A stretch of DNA of 64,000 bases from Azorhizobium oxalatiphilum (GCF_014635325.1 NZ_BMCT01000012.1:62001-126000), one strand, 5' to 3'. Positions 54,147 to 62,915 are shown, numbered from the stretch's first letter. The notes: a model not told the origin generated them from the letters alone. Numbers and translations: made by a program.

Positions 54147-54611
54147 TCAGTCCGGCAGCACCGGGCGGCCGCGATCATCCAGCGGCCAGAAGGGATTGTG
54201 GGCCACTTCCCAGATATGGCCGTCGAGATCGGCGAAATAGCCGGTGTAGCCGCCCCAGAAGGCCCGTTCCGGCGTCTTCAGGAGCGGTGCGCCGAGGCTT
54301 TGGGCGAGCGTGATCACCTCCTCCACCGCGGCCTCCGTCCCGACATTGAAGGCGAGGGACAGGCCGCACACCTCTGGTGCGCCGTACGGTGGCAGGGCAG
54401 CTTCGGCCGGAAGACCGGCATCTGCGGTTAGCGCGGAACGGGGAAACAGCGCGAGCGCCATGCCGCCCGCATCGAAGAAGGACACGCCCTCCGACCCCCG
54501 ATCGCGGCGAGACAGGCCCATGGCTTCGTAGAAGGTGGTGGCGCGGGGGAGGTCGGCCACGCCCAGCGTCACGAGGTGCAGGCCGAAGGCGGGCGGCGTA
54601 TGGACGGTCAT
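54147..54611 (-). CDS. VOC family protein (glyoxalase/dioxygenase fold)
   Basis: A 154-residue two-module beta-alpha-beta-beta-beta protein. LHLVTLGVADLPRATTFYEAMGLSRR starts the first module, and EVITLAQSLGAPLLKTPERAFWGGYTGYFADLDGHIWEVAHNPFW the second, with the metal-type residues H and E in the usual places (HLV; DGHIWEV). The function cannot be assigned beyond the fold. A nested direct and inverted repeat lies at its start. Confidence 0.87.
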   Translation of the reverse strand: MTVHTPPAFGLHLVTLGVADLPRATTFYEAMGLSRRDRGSEGVSFFDAGGMALALFPRSALTADAGLPAEAALPPYGAPEVCGLSLAFNVGTEAAVEEVITLAQSLGAPLLKTPERAFWGGYTGYFADLDGHIWEVAHNPFWPLDDRGRPVLPD

Positions 54612-54612
54612 G

Positions 54613-54651
54613 GCGTTTCCTCTCGGTCGGATGCGTCTCGGTCGGAAACGC
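54613..54651. promoter_or_regulatory. nested direct and inverted repeats upstream of the VOC gene
   Basis: The outer perfect inverted repeat GCGTTTCC (54613-54620) / GGAAACGC (54644-54651) encloses two direct copies of TCTCGGTCGGA (54621 and 54636). It begins 2 bp from the ATG, and its left arm contains the GGAAAC part of the likely ribosome binding site, so it could hide it in mRNA. Confidence 0.4.
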
Positions 54652-54714
54652 TCGAAGCGTGTGTCTCGTCGCAGGACTGGAAGCAGGCGCGCGTCGGGCC
54701 TCTGCGGAAGCGGC

Positions 54715-56031
54715 TCAATCGAACAGGTCGAGCTGCTTGCCCGGCTGGGTGGGACGGCGGAAATGGGCGGTGGTGAGCTTCACGCTGCGGCCCGTCAGCC
54801 CAAGGCGCCGCGCCGCGATCTCGAACCGGCGACCGATAGTCCAGGCATAGGGGCCATCGCCCTTGCCGCGCTTGCCGAAGGTCGAGTCGTAATCCTTGCC
54901 GCCGTGCATCTGGCGCACCAGCGCCATGACATGGCGGGCCTTGTCCGGGAAATGGGCCACCAGCCATTCCTTGAACAGGTCGGCGATCTCCAGCGGGAGG
55001 CGTAGCGTGACGTAGCCGGCTTCCGTCGCGCCCATATGGCTGGCGGAATCAAGGATGCGCTCGATCTCATTGTCATTGAGCGCGGGGATCAGCGGGGCGG
55101 TGAGGACGGCGGTGGGGATGCCGGCGTCCACAAGGGCCCGAATGGTCGCGAGCCGCCGATGCGGCGCAGCGGCTCGCGGCTCCATCACCCGCGCGAGTTG
55201 CGGATCGAGCGTGGTGATGGAGATGGCAACCTTGGCCAGCCCGCGCTCGGCCATGGGGCCGAGGATGTCGATGTCGCGGGCCACAAGGGCGGATTTGGTG
55301 ACGATGCCCACCGGATGGCCGAAGTCGGAGAGCACCTGCAGGATGCGGCGGGTGACTTCGTAACGGCGCTCAATGGGCTGGTAGGGATCGGTGTTGGTGC
55401 CGAGCGCGATGGTGCGGGGCTGATATCGCGGTTGCGATAGCTCACGGGCCAGCAACTCCGGTGCATCCGGCTTCACGAACAGGCGCGTCTCGAAATCCAG
55501 ACCGGCCGAGAGGCCCTGATAGGCGTGGGTCGGGCGGGCGAAACAATAGATGCAGCCGTGCTCGCAGCCGCGATAAGGGTTGATCGAACGATCAAAGCCG
55601 ATGTCGGGGGACTGGTTGCGGGTTATGACCGTGCGCGCGTGTTCTTCCGTGACCTCGGTGCGGAAGGGCGGCAAATCGTCCAGATTCTGCCAGCCGTCGT
55701 CGAAGAGAATGCGGGCGGCGGGTTCGAAGCGACCGGCCGCGTTCGAGGTTGCACCGCGGCCGCGACGGGCCTCGGCGTCCACCTGGGTACCGGCCTCGCC
55801 GGCCAGCCTGTCCTGTTCGGCGACGCGGGGGGAAACCGGCGGCCGCTCGGCCTCCGCCTTGCGTCGTCCGAGGATCCGTTCGGATTTGGTTTTCTGCACG
55901 GTTTCAACTGCTTGAGCACCACGGAGGCGGATTGCCTCCAGGCGCGCATGCGCGTCGGCCCACCGATCTTCGGATAGGTCCGCAAGGTCGGCGGAACGTC
56001 TGGCGGGGGTGGAATCACGGTGCAGTTCCAT
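54715..56031 (-). CDS. PA0069 family radical SAM protein
   Basis: A 438-residue SplB-related radical SAM protein. The cluster motif is RGCEHGCIYCFAR (C156, C160, C163), followed by YQGLSAGLDFETRLFVK, GTNTDPYQPIERRY and GIVTKSALVARDIDIL. A basic N-terminal extension (1-100) precedes the conserved GRGATSNAAGRFEP. The C-terminus binds TTAHFRRPTQPGKQLDLFD. The family resembles DNA photoproduct lyases; the substrate is unproven. A perfect LexA box lies 25 bp upstream, which supports the start at 56031 and a role in DNA damage. Confidence 0.87.
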   Translation of the reverse strand: MELHRDSTPARRSADLADLSEDRWADAHARLEAIRLRGAQAVETVQKTKSERILGRRKAEAERPPVSPRVAEQDRLAGEAGTQVDAEARRGRGATSNAAGRFEPAARILFDDGWQNLDDLPPFRTEVTEEHARTVITRNQSPDIGFDRSINPYRGCEHGCIYCFARPTHAYQGLSAGLDFETRLFVKPDAPELLARELSQPRYQPRTIALGTNTDPYQPIERRYEVTRRILQVLSDFGHPVGIVTKSALVARDIDILGPMAERGLAKVAISITTLDPQLARVMEPRAAAPHRRLATIRALVDAGIPTAVLTAPLIPALNDNEIERILDSASHMGATEAGYVTLRLPLEIADLFKEWLVAHFPDKARHVMALVRQMHGGKDYDSTFGKRGKGDGPYAWTIGRRFEIAARRLGLTGRSVKLTTAHFRRPTQPGKQLDLFD

Positions 56032-56055
56032 CCGCACAACCTAGAACACGGAAAG

Positions 56056-56070
56056 GAACATAACAAGAAC
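56056..56070 (-). promoter_or_regulatory. LexA box of the radical SAM gene
   Basis: On the minus strand GTTC-TTGTTAT-GTTC, the exact alphaproteobacterial LexA direct-repeat pattern GTTC-N7-GTTC, with an AT-rich centre. It lies 25 bp upstream of the ATG at 56031, where it would block the promoter. Confidence 0.75.
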
Positions 56071-56117
56071 ATAAGCGTGCAATGCAGCATCGTTTCGGTC
56101 TTGATCGGCAATGGATC

Positions 56118-56126
56118 TGGTATATT
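56118..56126 (+). promoter_or_regulatory. extended -10 promoter for the cox subunit IV-pnt operon
   Basis: TGG-TATATT (TGnTATAAT-like) 78 bp upstream of the small subunit IV gene, with CTTGAT at 56100 as a poor -35 at 15 nt. Confidence 0.4.
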
Positions 56127-56204
56127 GTCCACCACCATAAAGTTGCCACAGAAGCCCATCTCCGCTAAAGGGCCTAGGGCCACCAAACCGCCAGGGGGGT
56201 TGAG

Positions 56205-56357
56205 ATGTCCGAGCACGGTGCGATCGAATACGCCACCGCTGACGGCAATGACTATGCCGAGCACGAGCGCACATACGCGCTGTTCACCGCACTGACCAAA
56301 TGGGGCACGGTTGCGGTGGCGCTGCTCATGGTCGTCATGTGGTTTACACTCCTCTGA
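56205..56357 (+). CDS. aa3-type cytochrome c oxidase subunit IV
   Basis: A 50-residue protein with a hydrophilic N-terminus (MSEHGAIEYATADGNDYAEH) and one membrane helix (WGTVAVALLMVVMWFTLL). It matches the tiny bacterial COX subunit IV that packs on the aa3 oxidase in the inner membrane. The core oxidase genes are not here; location just before pntAA, 29 bp, is an arrangement I recall from other Rhizobiales. The start has GGGGGGTTGAG upstream. Confidence 0.88.
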   Translation: MSEHGAIEYATADGNDYAEHERTYALFTALTKWGTVAVALLMVVMWFTLL

Positions 56358-56386
56358 GCGTCGCTCGGAACTCTTTGAGGTTTCAA

Positions 56387-57541
56387 ATGAAAATCGCTGT
56401 CCCCGCCGAGATTGATCTCGGCGAGCCGAGGGTTTCCGCGACCCCGGATACGGTCAAGCGCCTTGTCGGGCTCGGGGCCGAAGTCTCCGTGCAGGCAGGC
56501 GCTGGCCTGAAGTCAGGCATCACGGATGCCGAATACCAGGCTGCCGGTGCCACCATCGCCGCCAGCGCGGCGGAAGCCGTCACTGGTGCTGACGTGGTGC
56601 TCAAGGTGCGTCGTCCCGTCGCGGAGGAGATTTCCTCCTACAAGCGCGGCGCGCTCGTGATCGGCATCATGGACCCCTATGGCAATGAGGATGCGCTGCG
56701 CAAACTGGCGGAAGCGGGCCTTGATGCCTTCGCCATGGAGCTGATGCCGCGCATTACCCGTGCACAGGTCATGGACGTTTTGTCCTCCCAGGCGAACCTT
56801 GCCGGCTATCGCGCGGTGATCGACGGCGCGGCGGAGTTCGGTCGCGCCATGCCCATGATGATGACCGCCGCCGGCACCGTTCCGGCCGCGCGTGTCTTCG
56901 TGATGGGCGCGGGCGTCGCCGGCCTTCAGGCCATCGCCACCGCCCGCCGTCTCGGCGCCGTGGTGACGGCGACCGACGTGCGCCCTGCCTCCAAGGAACA
57001 GGTCGAGTCCCTCGGCGCCAAGTTCGTGGCGGTGGAGGACGAGGAGTTCAAGCAGGCCGAAACCTCGGGCGGCTACGCCAAGCCCATGTCGGCCGAGTAT
57101 CAGGCCAAGCAGGCCGCGCTCGTCGCCGAGCACATCAAGAAGCAGGACATCGTCATCACCACGGCGCTGATCCCCGGCCGGGCTGCCCCGCGCCTGATCA
57201 CCGCCGCCATGGTGTCGTCCATGAAGCCGGGCTCCGTGATCATCGACCTCGCGGTCGAGCGCGGCGGCAACGTGGAAGGCGCGGTGGCCGGTGAGGTTGC
57301 CGAAGTGAATGGCGTGAAGATCGTCGGCCATCTCAACGTGCCCGGCCGTCTCGCCGCCTCCTCGTCCCAGCTTTATGCCAAGAACCTCTATGCCTTCCTC
57401 GAGACCCTCGTGGACAAGCAGGCGAAGGCGCTGGCGGTGAAGTGGGATGACGAACTCGTCAAGGCCACGCTGCTCACCCGCGATGGTGCCGTGGTTCACT
57501 CGAATTTCGCCCCCAAGCCCGCTGAGGGAGCTGCCCAATGA
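56387..57541 (+). CDS. pntAA: NAD(P) transhydrogenase subunit alpha 1
   Basis: The NAD(H)-binding domain I of the proton-translocating transhydrogenase, which makes NADPH from NADH using the proton gradient. At 384 residues it shows [49 protein letters not shown], the Rossmann [26 protein letters not shown] and [17 protein letters not shown]. It is the split form found in alphaproteobacteria. GAGG precedes the ATG at 56387. Its stop overlaps pntAB (ATGA). Confidence 0.97.
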   Translation: MKIAVPAEIDLGEPRVSATPDTVKRLVGLGAEVSVQAGAGLKSGITDAEYQAAGATIAASAAEAVTGADVVLKVRRPVAEEISSYKRGALVIGIMDPYGNEDALRKLAEAGLDAFAMELMPRITRAQVMDVLSSQANLAGYRAVIDGAAEFGRAMPMMMTAAGTVPAARVFVMGAGVAGLQAIATARRLGAVVTATDVRPASKEQVESLGAKFVAVEDEEFKQAETSGGYAKPMSAEYQAKQAALVAEHIKKQDIVITTALIPGRAAPRLITAAMVSSMKPGSVIIDLAVERGGNVEGAVAGEVAEVNGVKIVGHLNVPGRLAASSSQLYAKNLYAFLETLVDKQAKALAVKWDDELVKATLLTRDGAVVHSNFAPKPAEGAAQ

Positions 57542-57993
57542 ACCCCGTGACTGCTCAAGTCGCTGCGGACGCCGCCGCGCAGGCGCAGGCGGCCGCTGAA
57601 GTTGCACGCCAGGCGGCCACCGCCGCCCAGCTCTATGCCGATCAGGCCGCCACCGCGCTCGGTGCCGCAGCGCATGCGGCCACCGGCGGGGCCATCGACC
57701 CCTTCGTGTTCCGCCTCTCCATCTTCGTGCTGGCGGTGTTCGTCGGCTACTACGTGGTGTGGTCGGTCACGCCGGCGCTGCATACGCCGCTGATGTCCGT
57801 CACGAACGCCATCTCGTCGGTGATCGTGGTCGGCGCGCTGCTCGCGGTGGGCGTCTCCACGGTGGGTGATCCCACGCACACCTGGTGGGCGCGCGGCTTC
57901 GGCTTCATCGCGCTCATCTTCGCCTCGGTGAACATTTTCGGCGGGTTCCTCGTGACCAGCCGAATGCTCGCCATGTACCAGAAGAAGAAGTGA
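57538..57993 (+). CDS. pntAB: NAD(P) transhydrogenase subunit alpha 2
   Basis: The membrane part of the split alpha subunit, 151 residues. After an alanine-glutamine-rich N-terminus it has four membrane segments ([57 protein letters not shown]...). [12 protein letters not shown] and [17 protein letters not shown] are family signatures. It overlaps pntAA by 4 bp and pntB follows after 10 bp. Confidence 0.97.
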   Translation: MNPVTAQVAADAAAQAQAAAEVARQAATAAQLYADQAATALGAAAHAATGGAIDPFVFRLSIFVLAVFVGYYVVWSVTPALHTPLMSVTNAISSVIVVGALLAVGVSTVGDPTHTWWARGFGFIALIFASVNIFGGFLVTSRMLAMYQKKK

Positions 57994-58003
57994 GGGCGCA
58001 CCG

Positions 58004-59401
58004 ATGACTGCCAATCTGGCTGCTGTCCTTTATCTGGTCGCGGGCATCCTGTTCATCCTGGCGCTGCGCGGTCTGTCCCATCCCACCACGTCGCGGCAGG
58101 GCAACCTGTTCGGCATGGCGGGCATGACCATCGCCGTGCTCACCACGCTGGCCCTCTCCCCGCCCGCCGACGTGTTCGGCTGGGTGCTGGTGATCGCCGG
58201 CATCGCCATCGGCGGCGGCGTGGGTGCCGTGGTCGCCAAGCGCATCGCCATGACGGCCATGCCGCAGCTTGTCGCTGCCTTCCATTCGCTGGTCGGCCTC
58301 GCGGCGGTGCTGGTGGCGGCTGCCGCCCTCTATGCGCCTGCCGCCTTCGGCATCGGCGACTATGGCCACATCCACGGCGCGAGCCTCGTGGAAATGGCGC
58401 TCGGCGCCGCCATCGGCGCGCTCACCTTCACCGGCTCGGTCATCGCCTTCGCGAAGCTGAACGGCAACATGTCGGGCAAGCCGATCATGCTGCCGGCGCG
58501 CCACTTCATCAACGCGGGCCTCGCCGTGCTGCTGGTGGTGCTGGTGATCGCCTTCGTGATGACCGGCTCGTCCGCGCTGTTCTGGGTGATCACCATCCTG
58601 GCCCTCGTGCTGGGCGGCCTGCTGATCATCCCGATCGGCGGCGCCGACATGCCGGTGGTGGTGTCCATGCTCAACTCCTATTCGGGTTGGGCGGCGGCCG
58701 GCATCGGCTTCACGCTGGGCAACACCGCGCTGATCATCACGGGCGCGCTGGTGGGCTCCTCGGGCGCGATCCTGTCCTACATCATGTGCAAGGCCATGAA
58801 CCGGTCCTTCATCTCGGTCATCCTCGGCGGCTTCGGCGGCGAGGTGGCAGGGGGCGCCGGCGGCGTGCAGGAAACCCGTCCGGTCAAGCACGGCTCGGCG
58901 GACGATGCGGCCTACATCATGAAGAACGCCCAGAAGGTCATCATCGTGCCGGGCTACGGCATGGCGGTGGCTCAGGCTCAGCACGCCCTGCGCGAGATGG
59001 CCGACAAGCTGAAGGAAGAGGGCGTCGAGGTGAAGTACGCCATCCATCCGGTGGCGGGCCGTATGCCGGGGCACATGAACGTGCTGCTGGCGGAAGCCCA
59101 GGTGCCTTACGACGAGGTGTTCGAGCTGGAGGACATCAACTCCGAGTTCGCCCAGGCCGACGTGGCCTTCGTCATCGGCGCCAACGACGTCACCAACCCG
59201 GCGGCGAAGACGGACCCGACCTCGGCCATCTACGGCATGCCGATCCTCGATGTGGAGAAGGCCAAGACCGTTCTCTTCATCAAGCGTGGCATGGGCTCCG
59301 GTTATGCGGGCGTTGAGAACGAACTGTTCTTCCGCGACAACACCATGATGCTCTTCGGCGACGCCAAGAAAGTCACCGAGGAAGTGGTGAAGAACCTCTG
59401 A
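58004..59401 (+). CDS. pntB: NAD(P) transhydrogenase subunit beta
   Basis: The 465-residue beta subunit with about nine membrane helices (1-260) carrying the proton path, and the NADP(H)-binding domain III (about 290-465). Signatures are AFHSLVGLAAVLVA, SGKPIMLPARHFINAGLA, the domain III opening VIIVPGYGMAVAQAQHALREM, HPVAGRMPGHMNVLLAEA and VIGANDVTNPAAKTDP. GAGGG lies 8 nt before the ATG. The operon ends here with a terminator. Confidence 0.98.
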   Translation: MTANLAAVLYLVAGILFILALRGLSHPTTSRQGNLFGMAGMTIAVLTTLALSPPADVFGWVLVIAGIAIGGGVGAVVAKRIAMTAMPQLVAAFHSLVGLAAVLVAAAALYAPAAFGIGDYGHIHGASLVEMALGAAIGALTFTGSVIAFAKLNGNMSGKPIMLPARHFINAGLAVLLVVLVIAFVMTGSSALFWVITILALVLGGLLIIPIGGADMPVVVSMLNSYSGWAAAGIGFTLGNTALIITGALVGSSGAILSYIMCKAMNRSFISVILGGFGGEVAGGAGGVQETRPVKHGSADDAAYIMKNAQKVIIVPGYGMAVAQAQHALREMADKLKEEGVEVKYAIHPVAGRMPGHMNVLLAEAQVPYDEVFELEDINSEFAQADVAFVIGANDVTNPAAKTDPTSAIYGMPILDVEKAKTVLFIKRGMGSGYAGVENELFFRDNTMMLFGDAKKVTEEVVKNL

Positions 59402-59428
59402 TCGGGTTCTGTCCGCAGACGACAAACG

Positions 59429-59456
59429 AAAGGCCCCGGCATTGCCGGGGCCTTTT
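59429..59456 (+). terminator. intrinsic terminator of the pnt operon
   Basis: AAAGGCCCCGGCA-T-TGCCGGGGCCTTTT, a 13-bp stem with a tight loop and a T-run. Confidence 0.9.
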
Positions 59457-59494
59457 GCGTTTCGGGGGGAAGACATAGCCGCAGCAGGAAATGC

Positions 59495-59803
59495 TCAATC
59501 AGGGCTGCCGTCTTTTGCGCAGACGGTTGCCCCCCCGACGTTGGAGCCTTCCCACCAAACAAAAAACCGACCTGCTTCACGAAGTACGCCGACGGCGTCG
59601 GGGCAGAGAAATTGAAAGCCAGACCGGCGCCGTTGGCCGGGATGGATAGGCTCACCACCGAAGAGCATTCGCGCGCTCCATCCTTCCCAAGGTGGTTCCG
59701 TCGATTTCATGCAAAGGCAGCGGTAGTCGGAAATGATTGGGATGGCTTTGCCGCCGTCCCTCGTAGCGTAGATTGTTATGTCGGCAATCAAATCCGGCTT
59801 CAT
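59495..59803 (-). CDS. small EF-Tu domain III-like beta-barrel protein
   Basis: A 102-residue protein resembling the C-terminal barrel of EF-Tu standing alone. It begins PDLIADITIYATRDGGKAIP, then ISDYRCLC (EF-Tu: GYRPQFYFR), EPIHPGQRRRSGFQFL (PGD..), and AGRFFVWWEGSNVGGATV (RFAIREGGRTVGAGVV). Free proteins of this pattern occur sporadically in bacteria; no function is known to me. GGGGAG lies 9 nt before the ATG, inside a perfect hairpin. Its cysteines, tryptophans and lower GC are unlike its neighbours, hinting at recent acquisition. Confidence 0.65.
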   Translation of the reverse strand: MKPDLIADITIYATRDGGKAIPIISDYRCLCMKSTEPPWEGWSARMLFGGEPIHPGQRRRSGFQFLCPDAVGVLREAGRFFVWWEGSNVGGATVCAKDGSPD

Positions 59804-59806
59804 CAG

Positions 59807-59833
59807 GCTAATCTCCCCACATCCGAGATTAGC
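59807..59833 (-). promoter_or_regulatory. hairpin covering the ribosome binding site of the EF-Tu-like gene
   Basis: GCTAATCT-N11-AGATTAGC, perfect 8-bp arms starting 4 nt upstream of the ATG (59803). On the mRNA the GGGGAG site lies in the loop and stem. A second small palindrome GGAGG-CTAGA-CCTCC follows at 59835-59849. Translation control or an operator is possible. Confidence 0.45.
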
Positions 59834-59972
59834 AGGAGGCTAGACCTCCAACTGAGCTGCTGCACCAGCCCCGGAATGTTTGTGCTGATTGGCGGTATGA
59901 TTGACCCATTTTCGAGCCGGCCTCACACTCGCCCCGCCAGCCCGCGTGGAGAGGGGCGGCGGGAGAGATGCA

Positions 59973-60488
59973 ATGGGTAAGCAGGGCAGGACGCGGGCGG
60001 TGGCTATCACCGCCATGGTGCTCGGGACCGTCGCGTGTGGCAGCGTCGCGCAGGCGGCCGAGGTGGTGGCGCTGGGGGCTAGCCAGACCTATGGCAAGGG
60101 CGTCGCGCGAGGCCAGGATTATCCCGCCCAGCTGCAGCAGTTGCTGCGGGCGCAGGGGCTCAAGGTCAGCGTGCGAAATGCCGGCGTGAACGGTGACACC
60201 ACGGCCGGCATGCGCGCCCGGCTGCCCTCGGCGGTGGCCGCTGATACGCGGGTGGTGATCCTGCAGCCGGGCGGCAACGACAGGCTCAAGGACCAGGCCG
60301 ATCAGACCGCCGCCAACGTGGCCGCCATGACCGGCGAGCTGGAGAAGCGCCGCATCAAGGTGGTGATGGTGCCCAACCAGATGTTCGCGGGCCAGCCACG
60401 GCAGGCGGACGGCCAGCACCTTCTGCCGGAGGGCTACAAATTCATCGCCGCGCAACTGGCACCGCAGGTGGCCGCCGCGCTGAGGTGA
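59973..60488 (+). CDS. SGNH/GDSL hydrolase (TesA-like arylesterase)
   Basis: A 171-residue exported esterase with a signal peptide (basic GKQGRTR, then AVAITAMVLGTVACGSVAQA). The SGNH blocks are ALGASQTYGKG (block I, the catalytic serine in GASQ, not GDSL), NAGVNGDTTAGM (block II), QPGGNDRLK (block III, N) and DGQHLLPEGYKFIA (block V, D and H). GGGAGAG lies 6 nt before the ATG. It is smaller than TesA of enterics; substrates would be short esters or lysolipids. Confidence 0.88.
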   Translation: MGKQGRTRAVAITAMVLGTVACGSVAQAAEVVALGASQTYGKGVARGQDYPAQLQQLLRAQGLKVSVRNAGVNGDTTAGMRARLPSAVAADTRVVILQPGGNDRLKDQADQTAANVAAMTGELEKRRIKVVMVPNQMFAGQPRQADGQHLLPEGYKFIAAQLAPQVAAALR

Positions 60489-60494
60489 GGCGCG

Positions 60495-60890
60495 TCAGCC
60501 GAGCCAGCCGGCGGGCAGCGCGCGGCCGGCGATGATCGCCTGCTTCTGCGCCCGCGTGGCGCGTTTGAGAAAATACTCGACCCGCTGGGCGACGGTGCGC
60601 GAGGGCAGCTCGGCCGACCACAGCAGCCGGGCGACCCCGCCATGGCCGCGCACATAGCGCGAGCCCTTGGGGGTGGCGTGATCCTTCATGCGGCGGGCGA
60701 CATCGATGGCCACGCCGCAATAGAGCGTGCCGTCGCCGCATTCGAGGATATAGGCGCTCCAGCACTGGGTGGCCGGAATGGCCGGTGCGGGGGCGTCGGC
60801 CGAGAGACTATCGGCCGAGGGGCTGTCGGATGCCGGGGCGGCAAGAGCCCCGGCGGCCGGTTCCGTGAGGCTGGCAGGAAGCGGGTTCAC
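60495..60890 (-). CDS. GIY-YIG nuclease family protein
   Basis: A 131-residue protein. A disordered N-terminus (about 1-40, alanine/serine/proline-rich) precedes a UvrC-type GIY-YIG domain of the YhbQ type: SAYILECGDGTLYCGVAID (YIL...LYCG in place of GIY...YIG), ARRMKDHATPKGSRYVRGHG and LPSRTVAQRVEYFLKRATRAQKQ. The GTG start overlaps the pepF stop by 4 bp. Endonuclease activity is not shown for this group. It is convergent with the SGNH gene. Confidence 0.87.
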   Translation of the reverse strand: MNPLPASLTEPAAGALAAPASDSPSADSLSADAPAPAIPATQCWSAYILECGDGTLYCGVAIDVARRMKDHATPKGSRYVRGHGGVARLLWSAELPSRTVAQRVEYFLKRATRAQKQAIIAGRALPAGWLG

Positions 60891-62722
60891 GCCGCTTCCA
60901 TCTGCTCCAGCTCGGTGATCATGCGGTCGATAAGGCCGAGGCCGGTCTGCCAGAAGGCCGGGTCGCGGGCATCGAGGCCGAACGGGGCGAGAAGCTCCGA
61001 ATGGTGCTTGGTGCCGCCCGCTGCCAGCATCTGCAGATAGCGCTCGGCAAAGCCGTCGGAGGCCTTCTCATAGACCGCATAGAGCGAGTTCACGAGGCAG
61101 TCGCCGAAGGCATAGGCATAGACATAGAAGGGCGAGTGGATGAAGTGCGGAATGTAGGTCCAGAAAGTTTCGTATCCGGCGCTGAGATTGATCGCCGGGC
61201 CGAGGCTTTCGGTCTGCACGTCCATCCAGATGGCGCCGATGCGCTCGGCGGTGATCTCGCCCTGGCGGCGCTCGGTGTGGACCCTGCGCTCGAAGGTGTA
61301 GAAGGCGGTCTGGCGGACCACCGTGTTGATCATGTCCTCCACCTTCTGGGCCAACATGATCTTGCGGGCCTGCGGGGTCTCCGCCGCCGCCAGCAGCCGG
61401 CGGAAGGTCAGCATCTCGCCGAACACGGAAGCGGTCTCCGCCAGCGTCAGCGGAGTGGAGGCCATCAGCGCGCCCTGGCCGGCGGCCAGCACCTGATGCA
61501 CGCCGTGGCCCAGCTCATGGGCCAGCGTCATCACATCACGCGGCTTGCCCTGGTAGTTCAGCAGCACATAGGGGTGCGCGGAGGGGACTGTCGGATGGGC
61601 GAAGGCGCCGGGCGACTTGCCGGGGCGCACGGGCGCGTCGATCCAGTTCTTGTCGAAGAACACCTGGGCGATGTCCGCCATCTTCGGCGAGAAGGTGCCA
61701 TAGGCGCCGAGCACGGTCTCGCGTGCCTCGTCCCAGCCGATGTCGCGGGTTTCCACCTTGGGGAGCGGCGCGTTGCGGTCCCAGAATTCCAGCTTGTCCT
61801 TGCCGAACCAGCGGGCTTTGAGCGCGTAATAGCGATGCGAGAGGCGCGGATAGGCCCCCTGGATGGCGGCCACCATGGCATCCACCACCTCGCGCTCGAC
61901 GCGGTTGGCGAGGTGGCGGCTGTCGGCCACGTCCTCAAACCCGCGCCAGCGGTCGGAGATTTCCTTGTCCTTGGCCAGCGTGTTGGTGATCAGGCTGAAC
62001 AGCCGCAGATTCTCCGAGAAGGTCTCGGCCAGCGCGAGGCCGGCGCCCTTGCGGACGTCCTCGTTCGGATCCTGCATCAGGTTGAGGGTTGGCTCGATGG
62101 CCAGTTCCTTGCCGTCCACGGTGAAGCGGAGCGAAGAGATGGTCTCGTCGAACAGCCGGCTCCAGGCACCGCGCGAGGGGCTCGCCTTCTCATGGAAGAG
62201 CTGCTCCACGCGGTCCTCGAGCTGGTAGGGCTTGTCCTTGCGCAGGTCCTCCACCCACGGCCGATAGTGGCCGAAGGCGGGATCGGCGAAGGCGGCTTCC
62301 ACCTGCCCATCGTCCAGTCGGTTCAGCTCCAGCGTGAAGAACAGGAGATGGGTGGAGCTGTCGGTCAGCTTTTCCTGAACGTCGCTGAAGAATTTGGCCC
62401 GCGCCGGATCGGCGGTGTCGCCCGCATAGACGAGGCTGCCGAAGGAGGCCACGCGGCCCATCAGGTCGTCGATGGCCTCGTAGCGCTTCACCGCTTCACC
62501 GAGCCTTGCTCCGGCGTCGGGGGCGGCGGCGATGTCCGCCAGCTTGCCCTTGTAGTCGGCCTCGAAGCTCAGGGAGAGGGCATCGGCTTCCGCGAGGTCC
62601 GTCTTCAGGCGCGCGTCGTCCATCCCGGCATAGAGGTCGGCGAGGTTCCACTCCGGCAGATGTTCGGAACCGGCCGTCATGTGCGCGGCTTCGGGAGTCA
62701 GGAACGAGACGGGACCGTACAT
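60887..62722 (-). CDS. pepF: oligoendopeptidase F (M3 family)
   Basis: A 611-residue cytoplasmic zinc peptidase that cuts oligopeptides. The metal motif is TLAHELGHGVHQVLA (HEXXH) with the downstream glutamate in LTLAETASVFGEML. The N-terminal helical domain (WNLADLYAGMDDARLKTDLAEADAL) and RREGEI-like ERRQGEITAERIGAIWM are usual. The ATG at 62722 follows GGAGG at 4 nt. It is first in an operon with the GIY-YIG gene. Confidence 0.94.
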   Translation of the reverse strand: MYGPVSFLTPEAAHMTAGSEHLPEWNLADLYAGMDDARLKTDLAEADALSLSFEADYKGKLADIAAAPDAGARLGEAVKRYEAIDDLMGRVASFGSLVYAGDTADPARAKFFSDVQEKLTDSSTHLLFFTLELNRLDDGQVEAAFADPAFGHYRPWVEDLRKDKPYQLEDRVEQLFHEKASPSRGAWSRLFDETISSLRFTVDGKELAIEPTLNLMQDPNEDVRKGAGLALAETFSENLRLFSLITNTLAKDKEISDRWRGFEDVADSRHLANRVEREVVDAMVAAIQGAYPRLSHRYYALKARWFGKDKLEFWDRNAPLPKVETRDIGWDEARETVLGAYGTFSPKMADIAQVFFDKNWIDAPVRPGKSPGAFAHPTVPSAHPYVLLNYQGKPRDVMTLAHELGHGVHQVLAAGQGALMASTPLTLAETASVFGEMLTFRRLLAAAETPQARKIMLAQKVEDMINTVVRQTAFYTFERRVHTERRQGEITAERIGAIWMDVQTESLGPAINLSAGYETFWTYIPHFIHSPFYVYAYAFGDCLVNSLYAVYEKASDGFAERYLQMLAAGGTKHHSELLAPFGLDARDPAFWQTGLGLIDRMITELEQMEAA

Positions 62723-62915
62723 GGGGCCTCCAGAGCAGCGGAAAAGAACGTGCTCCGGTCATACCGCGCAACCGTGTTCAGCTTCAACGCCCGCACGCGG
62801 CCTTGTGAGGGGCAAACGGCATCACAGGGGATGACGCGACGGATGCGCCGACCGTGAACCGTTTCGTTAACCCCAACTGGTGAAGCTTGGGGAATTCGTG
62901 CGTGACCGGATTCCC

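Noticed and set aside
59835..59890. A tRNA D-arm-like stretch (CAGCTCAGTTGGAGG on the minus strand) followed by CTGCTAAT
   Set aside because: No acceptor stem, anticodon stem pairing or T-arm with GTTCGA could be built around it.
62855..62880. TTAACC half-sites of the CtrA type, here and near 26219
   Set aside because: Only single half-sites were found, without the second TTAA at 7-nt spacing.
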